From Conchocele bisecta (taxonomy: Eukaryota; Mollusca; Bivalvia; Lucinida; Thyasiridae), in NCBI GenBank assembly GCA_029237695.1, contig CM055265.1:46499056-46563055 (forward strand): a DNA stretch of 64,000 bases, in the 5' to 3' direction. Position numbers and translations under genes: made by a program. Every line of letters begins with the position of its first letter. Within the stretch, counting starts at the first letter, position 1. Positions 52,801-55,947 of this stretch are shown one piece after another. The notes beneath the pieces are model-generated. The model did no database searches and was not told the origin of the DNA. It saw only the letters and a program-made list of their open reading frames with translations.

Positions 52801-54190
52801 CGGGCACCAAATCAATTAATGAATTAAATAGAGGACATTGTTGACCCTGGATAGACGGCAAAGATGGGCCAACTGATGTGGGTCTACATTTGTCAGCAAG
52901 GCATTCCTTTCTTTAACCCTTAGAATGAGGGAAACAAAAAATGTTGTCATCTTTTGTTTCTTTCTCATATTTTGTTGTTATTTTTTGTTGATAAAAATGG
53001 AAATTGTAAGGGCTAAATCTCACGTGTGTTACAGATAGTGAGTGTAGGTTACATTCTGGTTTGTCGTGTTGCAGGTTGTGAGTGCCATCCCGGATATACT
53101 GCGGGCCGCGGCTTCAGGTTTTGGCACGGAGCAGATTAAAATAGGTAGGGCACATAGTGGTACATAGAGAATACTTGGCTTGTGCCTTTTGATATATAGT
53201 TGGCGTGAAAAAACAATATGACTGGCTATTCTGGAACGTTAGACCATTTCACTTTCAGTTGTATTGTTTTTATCACAGGCTGGGAAAATATAAGATGGTT
53301 GTCATTGAAAAGAACGTAGACGTTGTGTCATCACACTGTTGTCAGTAGGTACGCCATGTGACGTCATTCGACCAATGAAATGTCTGTGAAGGCAGTTGTG
53401 AATCCGCTGTGATCCATATATGCGTATCTAGTCGATGCACTTTATTACTACTGTCTGTTCCACGTTTTTTTGCCGACAAACCTTTGGCTATTAAACACAT
53501 TAAATCTTTATATGCAAGTACTTTTTCATCAAAAACAAAAAAAATAACCATTCCCAATTTTTTTTTATTGATTTGCCAAAGCCAAAAATATTTTTTTCGG
53601 GAATTTAGCATGGACAAAAAGGAGGATGATGGCAGGCAGTCGAAAAACGACTCCGAAACCTGAAGATAGCTTGGAAATGATGTAACATAGAAAACAATTT
53701 TTTTTTAATTTTGAAAATTGGCCCACAAATTCCAAAATTATGTAAAAAAAAAATATATTTTTAGCCCTCATGTTAAATTCCCATTGTATTTTTTTTCACA
53801 ATGAAATATCATCAAATAATTTTTTTTGGGGGAGGGTGACTTTTTTGTTATTGATGAAAAAGTACTTGCATGTTAATAACTTTTAAATTTAATGTGTTTA
53901 ATAGCCAAAAATTTGTAGGCAGCAAAACATGGAACAGACAGTAGTCGGTATGTATTATATAAATTTACGATCACACAACCAATTTCCACCGATTCAAATC
54001 CGTTCCAGGTTCAGAGTGTGAGGAGAGCCTGGTAAATTTTGTGAAGGACGTGGCCCAGAAATACCCGGCCGATTTCCAGGCGTTGAAGACAAATCTACCC
54101 ACGGACCAGGCTCACAAACTGGACATGTGCCTCGGGCTCGTTAATGGGGCAGCTGCTGCCGGGGAGCCCATACCAGTGCTGTTGACCTGA
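7736..54190 (+). CDS. IPO4: Importin-4 gene, 22 exons, 5' end missing
   Basis: Importin-4 is a karyopherin-beta family HEAT-repeat receptor that carries cargo such as histone H3-H4 and ribosomal proteins through nuclear pores under RanGTP control. Joining 22 exons by GT/AG introns gives one uninterrupted frame of 957 codons plus TGA. The order of recognisable importin-4 blocks is complete: the KACEAFEVFDE segment, HLPPEKF, RNAALFAVGQFSE, YALEMFCENLG, ETLGVLAR-like DTLGVLAR, YGLFAA, SVENAY..KEDT, EKSFAVGTL and the final Asp/Gln-rich tail. Three acidic loops (residues ~166-177, ~511-516, ~672-683, counted from the first codon here) lie where the family has them. The family is about 1080 residues long, so about 120 N-terminal residues, including the Ran-binding domain, are upstream. 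Codons are clearly more GC-rich than the introns. Identification is from remembered family sequence, not a search. Confidence 0.95.
8549..10165. mobile_element. Long palindromic MITE (family P), split by a pogo-like element
   Basis: The arms start 'agtctgtttcacgaaagctg' (8551 on) and end with its complement (10142-10163). The arm runs through 'aatttaacatgggg' and 'ctccgaaacctgactagata' to the central palindrome 'gacaacttcactccgtgaag'. At 8934/9985 a 1050-base element is inserted. Further copies are at 18346-18725 (left arm only) and 29890-31765 (split), with a diverged relative at 53446-53945. Confidence 0.8.
8935..9984. mobile_element. Nonautonomous pogo-like element, TA duplication
   Basis: It begins CAGGGGTCATACCAATTATC and ends with the related inverted sequence 'gataatatggaggatccctg', flanked by TA on both sides. 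The empty site 'gatgtctatggggattt' is seen in other family P copies. CAG ends, 'ttatccggac' and TA target fit pogo/Tigger-type elements. I found no transposase frame. Confidence 0.75.
10199..10482. mobile_element. MITE family with 'tgtggctgtgactggagaaa' ends
   Basis: Both ends carry this ~20-base repeat in inverted form. Inside are 'cagatcagcctgtgcatccg' type and 'caggagctacactgg' type blocks. Other copies: 6710-7170 (split), 25820-26055, 34855-35090, 35848-36068, 42712-42927, 51891-52112 and 52262-52487. Confidence 0.85.
10881..11202. mobile_element. MITE family O, ends cagRgctccagataagg
   Basis: Inverted ends CAGAGCTCCAGATAAGG and CCTTATCTGGAGCTCTG-like. Inside is 'gctttttgatactcagtact' and 'gggtttttggcaattttaat'. 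Other copies: 17138-17475, 25080-25446, a short palindromic form at 34508-34693, and an incomplete copy at about 50675-50970. Ends starting CAGGG suggest hAT, but no clear 8-base duplication was found. Confidence 0.75.
11333..11375 (+). CDS. IPO4: IPO4 exon 2
   Basis: A 43-base exon, residues 46-60 (K)TLSELVFYVGNEEL, bounded by tttcag and gtaagt. The split Lys codon (AA|A) is restored exactly, and the exon ends in phase 0. It matches the 'SLRTLTTM' helix region of the family. Confidence 0.9.
11831..12060. mobile_element. MITE family F, ends 'ggggccgtttcactaaact'
   Basis: The inverted ends continue as 'ttgtacgactaaaatgttcg'. The centre is the palindrome 'gcataggctgcatatgcagc'. Copies: 17474-17716, 49428-49638, 49639-49830 (right end lost), 50351-50592 and 54861-55108. 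Single ends are at 24735-24790, 48209-48252 and 6263-6310. Confidence 0.88.
12143..12734 (+). repeat. tRNA-derived SINEs, interrupted
   Basis: Two tRNA-like heads are in tandem (box B 'gggttcaatctccgcc' at about 12206 and 'gtgagttgaatctcgccc' at about 12275). The body is split by the CWG MITE copy 3 and resumes at 12620. A second body begins at about 12697 and is split at 12731 by the Tigger element. Confidence 0.75.
12335..12619. mobile_element. Palindromic CWG MITE, copy 3
   Basis: Flanked by CTG on both sides. It interrupts a SINE between 'catcccact' and 'ggtctgtcggatga'. Confidence 0.9.
13326..15050 (+). pseudogene. Tigger-like transposase, multiply frameshifted
   Basis: A pogo-family DDE/D transposase of the Tigger type, which cuts and pastes its element at TA sites. 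The N-terminal part has the helix-turn-helix start KLTTLPIETKYEAILEVEKG (about 13476-13535), then in another frame 'DIARQFEVPANTLATWLKK'. A CENP-B-like DNA-binding part follows (LDRHGISFKR, about 13798-13828). The catalytic Asp codons are at 13991 (NADETGLFF), 14301 (VIDNCPSHP) and 14397 (SQPMD), with 31 residues between the second and third. An acidic C-terminal tail ends at 15050. Breaks include a shift near 13520, a stop near 13569, a long poly-G insertion (13838-13894), a shift near 14090 and a missing base near 14400. It cannot make active enzyme. Confidence 0.9.
13838..13894 (+). repeat. Poly-G tract inside the transposase pseudogene
   Basis: More than 50 G in a row, broken by an A and a T, sit between the two transposase halves. 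It could form a G-quadruplex, or its length could be a sequencing artefact. Confidence 0.85.
15394..15480 (+). repeat. SINE tail displaced by the Tigger insertion
   Basis: It reads taattccataccactggtct, then 'ggctcttgctcggatgttaa'. It directly continues the SINE that stops at 12731, with TA duplicated. Confidence 0.85.
15536..15660. repeat. Hairpin 'agcatggtttggtggcactt'
   Basis: An inverted repeat with arms of about 50 bases around 'aatcatttcaatagatatga', which is itself present twice. It is related to the family W MITEs at 33522 and 55326. Confidence 0.7.
15829..15996 (+). CDS. IPO4: IPO4 exon 3
   Basis: Residues 61-116, 56 whole codons. The acceptor is gtgttacag and the donor gtaatc. It contains IDEDKACEAFEVFDEMLE, one of the best conserved importin-4 segments (IDE.KACEA.E..DE.LE). 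Its last ~50 bases and donor are copied three more times downstream. Confidence 0.95.
15945..16460 (+). repeat. Tandem array of exon 3 end plus splice donor
   Basis: Four copies, period about 147-152 bases, of the last ~50 bases of exon 3, its donor and the start of the intron ('aacccttt..cctcactgttgg'). Copy 2 (about 16096-16149) keeps an open frame and a gtattc donor. Copy 3 has lost a base. Copy 4 has an in-frame TAG and its donor is changed from gt to at. The decay shows that copy 1 is the functional exon edge. Confidence 0.88.
16717..16951. mobile_element. Palindromic CWG MITE, copy 4, right end lost
   Basis: It starts CTG|TAGCCTATTTCAAC and includes part of the central hairpin, but stops at 'aaataaatgattt' before the right terminal repeat. 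Confidence 0.85.
17872..17955 (+). CDS. IPO4: IPO4 exon 4
   Basis: Residues 117-144, 28 whole codons, VAGNSELDDSIRVKAMSFI through RLRKK. The acceptor is ttgtgcag and the donor gtaggt. It matches 'VARN..LGNAIRV..L..LTFLVK' of the family. Phase 0 at both ends. Confidence 0.93.
18849..19213. mobile_element. Palindromic MITE with 'aacaacaacaacaa' subterminal arms
   Basis: The left 'acgtggtactaacaacaaca' pairs with the right 'tgttgttgttgtaaccacgt'. Inner arms 'aagctgcatttggtggtctc' pair with 'gaccaccaaatgcagctc'. Confidence 0.75.
19565..20808. mobile_element. Nonautonomous Tigger-like element, perfect 24-base TIRs
   Basis: CAGTCAGAATTCGTTACAAC plus 'ggca' is matched exactly in inverse at 20785-20808, flanked by TA. 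Subterminal 'ccggcagattcgttataacgg'-like repeats are typical of Tigger relatives. It sits in the loop of a larger palindrome. Confidence 0.85.
20930..21450 (-). repeat. Dispersed segment shared with 61880-62475
   Basis: It includes 'cataatgcaattccacgcaa', 'agactggtaccctgtctgat', 'tgacaaatcccggcatatag' and 'cgcgtagtctgcacatggtt', all found in reverse complement at 61880-62475. Confidence 0.85.
22755..23340 (+). repeat. Tandem array of exon 5 acceptor and 5' half
   Basis: About eight units, mostly 76-78 bases, precede and include exon 5. Six contain an acceptor cag followed by an open QILRHQLIVP-type frame (exon-like starts at 22758, 22836, 22914, 23104, 23180 and 23258). Two are shorter (around 22984 and 23040) and lack the acceptor. 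Between units runs 'tctgtataggttaatgat', absent from the last unit, where exon 5 continues into its acidic loop. The Met/Phe/Pro-Val-Leu coding is preserved in nearly all units. Confidence 0.92.
23258..23392 (+). CDS. IPO4: IPO4 exon 5
   Basis: Residues 145-189, 45 whole codons. It opens QILRHQLIVPILSVMFPVLS, matching the 'LLKNRLLPPLLHTLFPIV' helix pair, then the acidic loop MDDQEDEEEEDDVES, then QMASQ before donor gtactc. The acceptor is gattacag. It is the last and only complete copy of a tandem array of its own 5' half. Confidence 0.92.
23636..24090 (+). repeat. 35-base satellite, 13 copies
   Basis: The unit is ttaactatgtcagttcttg plus tttaatatgatatgta. Units vary at one or two positions (cagtt/cggtt, taact/tgact). 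It lies in the intron after IPO4 exon 5. Confidence 0.95.
24236..24600. mobile_element. Palindromic element family X
   Basis: A hairpin of about 90-base arms ('gaatgaatggcctttttgtg', 'acttggaaaagtcgcgggaa') is followed by 'gtgtttattttccgttttct' and 'gggccaatcaaatgttaggg'. Other copies: 42018-42348, 49836-50068 (hairpin lost) and 56158-56533 (reverse order). Confidence 0.85.
24654..24707 (+). CDS. IPO4: IPO4 exon 6
   Basis: An 18-codon exon, residues 190-207, VIDSMAMHLPPEKFIPPL, with acceptor ttcttgcag and donor gtgagt. It is diagnostic: the family reads VVDMLALHLPPEKLCPQL. Confidence 0.95.
24908..25079 (+). repeat. tRNA-derived SINE
   Basis: A weak tRNA-like head, then 'cctaggcatgaaaaatatta' and 'ccatcccactggtctgtcgg'. 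The 3' end is cut off by an O-family element starting at 25080. Confidence 0.6.
25671..25780 (+). CDS. IPO4: IPO4 exon 7
   Basis: Residues 208-243 plus two bases (phase 2). It reads MGMVEPALGNEKPEARKAGY then ITLAVVVEGCADYITN. The acceptor is cttgttgtag and the donor gtaggt. It matches 'MPMLEEAL..E.P..RKAGLLVLAVLSDGAGDHI'. Confidence 0.95.
26100..27130. repeat. Intronic palindromic sequence, no gene
   Basis: Inverted pairs: 'cacgtgatctattgtttacg' (26529) with 'taagcaatagaccacgtgat' (26608), and 'aatagcgctcatctgc' (26752) with 'gcagatgagcgctatt' (26955). Probably decayed MITEs. Confidence 0.6.
27160..27960 (+). repeat. Low-complexity tandem region with (GGGC)n tract
   Basis: Repeating blocks contain 'tactgtaccacctaggacca' and 'aactttcacagcttcataat' (four to five times). 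Tracts of 'gggcgggcgggc' are at about 27203-27243 and 27618-27630. Confidence 0.85.
28035..28905 (+). repeat. Tandem repeat, ~148-base unit, 6 copies
   Basis: The unit contains 'actatatctctgcaactgct', 'cttcacatgggtgtttatca' and 'cttgcggaaagcgcgatcct'. A further partial copy is at 29300-29550. Confidence 0.92.
29000..29785 (+). repeat. Direct duplication of an element 3' end
   Basis: The ~135-base block 'tgtccatgcctcgccccaag'...'cgtggctttgcctcgtttct' occurs nearly identically at 29000-29133 and 29650-29782. This implies two tandem insertions or one duplication of a tandem-repeat-cored element. Confidence 0.85.
29890..31765. mobile_element. Family P palindromic MITE split by a Harbinger-like element
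   Basis: The left part ends 'gatgtctatggggatttaa' (30224). The right part resumes 'taacatggggaaattg' (31588). The uninterrupted 'ggggatttaacatgggg' is seen in the copy at 9987. Confidence 0.85.
30225..31587. mobile_element. PIF/Harbinger-like nonautonomous element, TAA duplication
   Basis: Ends GGCCAGTTTTTTTTTTATTT and 'aataaaaaaaaactggcc' are inverted, continuing as 'gttggtttac'. The 3-base TAA duplication on both sides fits the TWA target of PIF/Harbinger elements. It contains two ~150-base direct repeats ('ggcaaggcaggt.tagca', about 30440-30780) and A/T-rich runs, but no transposase. Confidence 0.8.
32132..32344. mobile_element. Short MITE with 'gtaataaccctaagtatt' ends
   Basis: The inverted ends match the larger element at 61191-62768. 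It ends about 15 bases before the IPO4 exon 8 acceptor. Confidence 0.75.
32361..32469 (+). CDS. IPO4: IPO4 exon 8
   Basis: Completes split Lys 244, then residues 245-280, including VCKGLSDPDQHVRNAALFAV and GQFSEHLQ, nearly identical to the family. The acceptor is gtgtttacag and the donor gtggat. A ~213-base MITE ends about 15 bases upstream of the acceptor. Confidence 0.96.
32540..32680. repeat. Hairpin of 'cgataaaaaattacaatttt'
   Basis: Near-perfect arms at about 32526-32598 and 32602-32680 with an A/T-rich loop, a decayed palindromic element. Confidence 0.75.
32711..32890. mobile_element. MITE family Y, ends 'gagacgccatgtgattttgt'
   Basis: The right end is the complement 'acaaaatcacattgcgtgtc'. 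Related copies: 54222-54442 (3' UTR of IPO4), 55996-56130, and single ends at 38585-38640, 48285-48370 and 56534-56562. Confidence 0.8.
32955..33490 (+). mobile_element. Helitron-like element, 'gcgcctgctttcgcaaaagg' type
   Basis: It begins 'gtcgcgcctgctttcgcaaa' and ends near 'tgcctcggcaggcgcaacac', with a degenerate tandem core ('gtaagcat..ggaacacactc' repeated). The same borders flank the array at 57163-59751. Confidence 0.55.
33522..33773. mobile_element. MITE family W, ends 'ttaaccctta.accgct'
   Basis: It carries 'caattgtcgtctgctgttgc' arms and a central hairpin 'tttgacagcacttcagaatc'. Other copies are at 44643-44880 and 55326-55535; the latter is complete. Confidence 0.8.
33776..34487 (+). 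mobile_element. Helitron-like element, second copy of the 455-3622 type
   Basis: It starts 'atgtctggggatactgtgga', has four degenerate ~160-base units, and ends 'ggggagggggatacccatgc' with hairpin CGCTTGTGAACAAGCG (34447-34462) and 'ccaatttctac'. Confidence 0.55.
35175..35427 (+). CDS. IPO4: IPO4 exon 9
   Basis: Residues 281-364 plus one base (phase 1), the longest exon seen. It contains PDISKYASEVLPLLFQYL, YYALEMFCENLGKDIQPYLP and ELSISAIGA, matching the centre of importin-4. The acceptor is cgtatgacag and the donor gtatgt. Confidence 0.96.
35441..35505 (+). repeat. Degenerate copy of an exon 9 segment in the intron
   Basis: The sequence 'ctaccttccccagccaatgg' and the ~40 bases after it repeat exon 9 bases ~35328-35385 (CTACCTGCCCCAGCTAATGG...), starting only about 14 bases after the donor. 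It has lost a codon, carries several substitutions and is followed by a stop. Confidence 0.8.
35566..35655 (+). repeat. SINE tail fragment
   Basis: It reads 'attccactggtctttcggtt', then 'ccgtctctaatgaccatagc', the SINE tail without a head. Confidence 0.6.
35697..35819 (+). CDS. IPO4: IPO4 exon 10
   Basis: Residues 365-405 plus one base. It reads ASAAELLICPYFEEIMSQLR then a loop and KLQIQTI. The acceptor is attgtag and the donor gtcagt. Both split codons (GCG, GAT) are restored. It matches 'ATAAQASLLPYFPAIMEHLREFL...PVQIQSLE'. Confidence 0.95.
36180..37200 (+). repeat. Degenerate repeats in intron 10, no gene
   Basis: It includes 'gtacgtacgtacatgtgtgc', a G-run (36392-36404), and a repeated block 'tttctcaatactgtcataac' / 'tttctcaattctgtcataac' (36877, 37055). 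It resembles decayed tandem-core elements. Confidence 0.55.
37236..37359 (+). CDS. IPO4: IPO4 exon 11
   Basis: Residues 406-446 plus two bases. It reads DTLGVLARCVGVDMFSPLTK and ends DPDQRRC. The acceptor is gtgttacag and the donor gtaagt. The final AT is completed by C of exon 12 to give Ile, in the motif DPD.RRC.Y. Confidence 0.95.
37549..38450. mobile_element. Candidate TIR element flanked by AATAAG
   Basis: CAGGGATCAC at 37549 pairs with GTAATCCCTG at 38441-38450, and AATAAG lies directly outside each end. Terminal repeats are short (10 bases, one mismatch). Inside is a hairpin 'ccgggggggcatgcccccgg'. Superfamily uncertain; hAT-like ends but not an 8-base duplication. Confidence 0.5.
38645..40973 (+). 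repeat. 49-fold minisatellite made from the exon 12 acceptor and first codons
   Basis: Counting units by the 'cag|ctacgg' motif gives 49 acceptors, from AG at 38657-38658 to AG at 40972-40973. Units are 49 or 46 bases, differing by one 'ttg'. Each contains tttctgtgRcag (polypyrimidine/acceptor), then CTACGGCCTGTTTGCNGCGATATCCACACTGTTG, which is the start of exon 12. Only the last unit continues into the rest of the exon. Units around 39301-39890 mostly carry gtggcag instead of gtgacag and alternate 46/49 lengths, a higher-order pattern. Confidence 0.96.
40974..41085 (+). CDS. IPO4: IPO4 exon 12
   Basis: Completes codon 447 (ATC) and encodes residues 448-484, YGLFAAISTLLKADLAEYLP then MLLSLKTSEGVQ. 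The donor is gtatag. It corresponds to 'TYSLFAALSGLM...LMLLSLRSTEGI'. Its acceptor is the last of 49 near-identical ones. Confidence 0.95.
42563..42672 (+). CDS. IPO4: IPO4 exon 13
   Basis: Residues 485-520 plus two bases. It is Glu/Asp-rich: KEEQKVFLFEDQEFEEQ then an acidic run EAEDDDDDVTEVA. The acceptor is gttgtag and the donor gtaagt. It corresponds to the acidic loop after TEGI in the family (FLLFDDE...EEE). Confidence 0.92.
43828..44402 (+). repeat. 15-base minisatellite (ccacctctacaacaR)n
   Basis: About 38 units of ccacctctacaacaa/g, with a few slipped units (for example 43884-43910 and 44198-44225). Because the unit is 15 bases, frames stay open (TTSTT and PPLQQ), but this is not coding. 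It lies in the intron between IPO4 exons 13 and 14. Confidence 0.95.
44881..45063 (-). repeat. tRNA-derived SINE, reverse strand
   Basis: It reads 'gggtttaacgtcccagcatc' ... 'gacagaccagtgggatggaa' ... 'gaggcttgaactcgcaactt', the complement of the tail, core and box B of the family. It ends about 40 bases before the IPO4 exon 14 acceptor. Confidence 0.8.
45105..45182 (+). CDS. IPO4: IPO4 exon 14
   Basis: Residues 521-546 plus two bases, SISVENAYMEEKEDTATSLG then EIAVNV. It matches the family signature 'SVENAFFDEKEDT..AVGEISVN'. The acceptor is tattgcag and the donor gtatgt. Confidence 0.96.
45197..45543. mobile_element. TIR element in the intron between exons 14 and 15
   Basis: The left 'tcactggtgctgcactccgc' is matched in inverse by 'gcggagtgcagcaccagtga' at about 45524-45543, and the arms continue through 'gtttcacgtcgaaa'. 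It fills most of this 468-base intron. Confidence 0.85.
45651..45817 (+). CDS. IPO4: IPO4 exon 15
   Basis: Residues 547-602 plus one base. It reads GSGFLPYLEESYQQLLQLVD, then VKKGAVNGLGQFCM and a Ser/Thr-rich loop. The acceptor is ggaatacag and the donor gtacac. It matches 'FLPYMES...KL.....VRKAAHEALGQFC'. Confidence 0.95.
46107..46300 (+). CDS. IPO4: IPO4 exon 16
   Basis: Residues 603-667, ALSAMLETVVPKFLTVVELD then REVVMTTVDVLHDLLEKVG. The acceptor is ttcattgtag and the donor gtcggg. It matches 'ALARVVPSYMQAV..ERERQVVMAVLEALTGVL'. The exon is very GC-rich. Confidence 0.94.
46882..47085 (+). repeat. tRNA-derived SINE next to IPO4 exon 17
   Basis: Head 'gtggctctggggtagaatac', box B-like 'tttgtgagttcaaaacctac', core 'ccatcccacttgtctgtcgg' and tail 'ttggctgttgctcggatgtt'. 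The tail ends within about 10-20 bases of the exon 17 acceptor. Confidence 0.82.
47093..47266 (+). CDS. IPO4: IPO4 exon 17
   Basis: Residues 668-725, 58 whole codons. The third acidic loop ACQEDEEEGDDEEQQAEFDA leads into MLIESAGDVIPIVAKLVGG and FFGGFLPDLLKRM. The acceptor is gaccaccag and the donor gtacac. It matches 'TACQDTDEEE...DQAEYDAMLLEHAGEAIP...FFAGFLPLL'. Confidence 0.95.
47229..47535 (+). repeat. Tandem array of exon 17 end plus splice donor
   Basis: Four copies, period 82-84 bases, of 'ttcggggatttctgcccgac', 'cgcatg|gtacac' and the following intron bases. Donor-like sites are at 47267, 47349, 47433 and 47515. Copies 2-4 still encode GFLPDLLKRM-like codons. The array ends in a poly-G tract (about 47536-47561). 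Confidence 0.9.
48375..48583 (+). CDS. IPO4: IPO4 exon 18
   Basis: Residues 726-794 plus two bases. It reads RSTSSISEKSFAVGTLGETI, then YAETLYPILMKMIREDDDEV and RSNSVYCVGVLAANCGQ. The acceptor is tatacacag and the donor gtatcc. It matches 'AEKSFAVGTLAETIQ...DPEVRSNAIFGMGVLAEHGG'. Confidence 0.95.
48690..48836 (-). repeat. Second SINE type, tRNA-derived, reverse strand
   Basis: On the minus strand, 'ggttagcatagttagtaatg' and 'caagttcgatccttgacc' resemble box A and box B. The body carries 'ggaggaaaccagagtaccca' (plus strand), a motif I recall from many animal repeats. Confidence 0.6.
48880..49378. mobile_element. Candidate hAT-like fragment with perfect hairpin and poly-C
   Basis: The ends 'caggcacggatcctgg' and 'gaatccgcccatgcatg' are imperfectly inverted. 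It contains a 36-base perfect hairpin (48921-48956 / 48958-48993), a ~67-base direct duplication ('aaacgtgccttgtaacttgt', about 49202 and 49269) and a poly-C tract at 49349-49366. Confidence 0.55.
51109..51241 (+). CDS. IPO4: IPO4 exon 19
   Basis: Completes Gly 795 and encodes residues 796-839, HYTEVLKALFEILNKESNGR then VIDNISAAVCRMIMSSP. The acceptor is atgagcag and the donor gtaagt. It matches 'HFPKLLGLL...RVRDNICGALARLLMASP'. Confidence 0.95.
51385..51578 (+). repeat. tRNA-derived SINE
   Basis: Head 'gatgggttgtggccccaagg', box B-like 'gttgttggttcatatctcgc', core 'attccatcccgctaatcttt' and tail 'cgctgttgctgggacgttac'. Confidence 0.8.
52537..52641 (+). CDS. IPO4: IPO4 exon 20
   Basis: Residues 840-874, 35 whole codons, VVPVIVKHLPLKEDFDENQT then YKCITQLYANGNQQ. 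The acceptor is attgccag and the donor gtgtgt. It matches 'ALLHALPLKEDLEEWVTI...FLYQSSPDQ'. Confidence 0.95.
52597..52788 (+). repeat. Tandem array of exon 20 end plus splice donor
   Basis: Three copies, period about 72-82 bases, of 'aaatgtattacacagctgta' and the codons and donor around it. Copy 2 (about 52679-52722) ends CAATAG|gtgtgt, so it has a stop next to the donor. Copy 3 (from about 52752) breaks off before the donor. Confidence 0.85.
53075..53144 (+). CDS. IPO4: IPO4 exon 21
   Basis: Residues 875-897 plus one base, VVSAIPDILRAAASGFGTEQ and IKI. The acceptor is gtgttgcag and the donor gtaggg. It matches 'VIDVAPELLRICSLIL...'. A similar sequence, gtgttacagatagtgagtg, about 40 bases upstream may be an old second copy of this acceptor. 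Confidence 0.92.
54009..54190 (+). CDS. IPO4: IPO4 terminal exon
   Basis: Residues 898-957 and TGA. It reads GSECEESLVNFVKDVAQKYP, then ADFQALKTNLPTDQAHKLDM and CLGLV, with a short Ala/Gly/Pro tail. The acceptor is ccgttccag. It matches the family C-terminus 'FLAKQHTDSFQAALGSLPVDKAQELQAVLGL', so this is the natural end of the protein. Confidence 0.95.
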
Positions 54191-54713
54191 GCTCGTGGCT
54201 AGGCCGAGATCTGACAGATGTGAGCCACGACATGTGATTTTGTACCTAAGAACATGTGCGATATACATGTATCATGAAAAAAAAGTTGAAAGTTGAAGAA
54301 ATTCTTTCCGGATTTGCTATGAAAATTTTGTCAACTTTTGACGTTTTACTGAAATATCACAGTTTCTGTATTTTATATTTCATGAAAAATTGCTAATGTG
54401 CTTGGGTACAAAATCACATGGCGTGGCTCATATCGGCTGAGTGAATTCGCGAACAGTGGAGAGCCAGGTCCGACTGCGCAGTCTGATTAGGATCTTCACT
54501 GTTTGGAATTTGATCAACTTACCTTCAATAAGCCTCCGGTAGTAAATCGGGATCATTATCAAGCTGTGTGAAATCACAGGTTGATCAGGATCTACTCTGC
54601 GACTGAACTATCATTCACCACATGGGTAAATGTTTGCCCCTTACAAAACGCTAGCGTTTGTTTTTTCTCCCAAAATGAAAGAAACATCGCCCCACCCACT
54701 TCCCTAAAATAAA
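54191..54713 (+). other. Probable IPO4 3' UTR with candidate poly(A) signal
   Basis: After the stop codon comes a palindromic MITE (54222-54442), then mixed sequence. The first AATAAA is at 54708-54713 and another at about 55257-55262. Neither can be proven from the sequence alone. Confidence 0.35.
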
Positions 54714-55644
54714 AACAAGAGATGTAAAATGTATCGTTTGAAAATATAATTGGCTCATGAATGCCTCATTGGTAGCGTCAGTAACAGATGTGAGTACGGA
54801 ATCCCTTACTGGTGAGAAGATTGTCAGATCGCGGCCTATGTCCATTGTTCCGACTGTGTTCCTGGGGCCCGTTTCACTAAACTTTGTACGACTAAAATGT
54901 TCGTAAGTGCAAATTGAAGATCGTCTGTAAATTTCAATATATGGATTTACATTTATTGAGCATAGGCTGCATATGCAGCCTATGCTCAATAAATGTAAAT
55001 CCAATAATTGTTTACAAGAAAATATTGTTAATGTGATATTTACAGACTATCACAAGTTTGCACTTACGAACATTTTAGTCTTACGAAGTTTAGTGAAACG
55101 GCCCCCTGGCTCCCCGTGGAGTTTTACCCGCAGTTCCAATCAAAGATACCCTGTTTTTACTGCTGCATGAATCGCTGTGATCTGCTTATTTGCGTTGTTA
55201 TGAATATAAATGGAAGACTTGTTTTGTTGATAAATCATTGCAATGCAACTTGCCACAATAAACATATTGAACAGTGTATGAACAGTGTATACCAGGATCT
55301 GTTCCTGGCCTACACTTCTCACCATTTAACCCTTACACCGCTATCTTAATTTCTTGTCGTCTGCTGTTAATTTTCCATTTTTATCATCAAAAACGTGTTT
55401 TGACAGCACTTTAGAATCATTTCCATTGGAAATGATTCTGAAGTGCTGTCAAAACATGTTTTTATTGAGAAATAAGGTAAGATATAAAAGCAACAGCAGA
55501 CGACAATTGTTGTGTGTAGCGGGCTAAGGGTTAACGTTTTCAGTTACGGACTACAATGCCAATGTTTGCAAACATTGTCTATCCAGATGAACTGGCTCCT
55601 AATGAGCCGTCTCGGGGAGGATCTATACTGTGATGGTTATCAGT

Positions 55645-55947
55645 AGTCTATTTCACGAACATTGCAAAGTATACTTATCTAGCAAAGCATACATTGAGGG
55701 AGAAATTTTCAATTTTATGATAAATTTTATTATTTTTTATTATACTGAAATTATTACATTATCACAGCCATTTTGGCTGTGATAATGTAATAAATTCAGT
55801 ATAATAATTCTGCATACTTTTAATCATCAAATATATGCAGTGGTTAGTTCTATATGAAATAATGCGTTTCGTGAAAAATAAATGATTACTCCCTCAAAGT
55901 ATACTTTGCTAGAAAAGTATACTTTGCAATTTTGGTGAAATCCGATA
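55645..55947. mobile_element. Palindromic CWG MITE, copy 5
   Basis: Flanked by CAG and CTG, with the full central hairpin. Terminal bases are slightly mutated (tagtc / ccgata). Confidence 0.88.
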
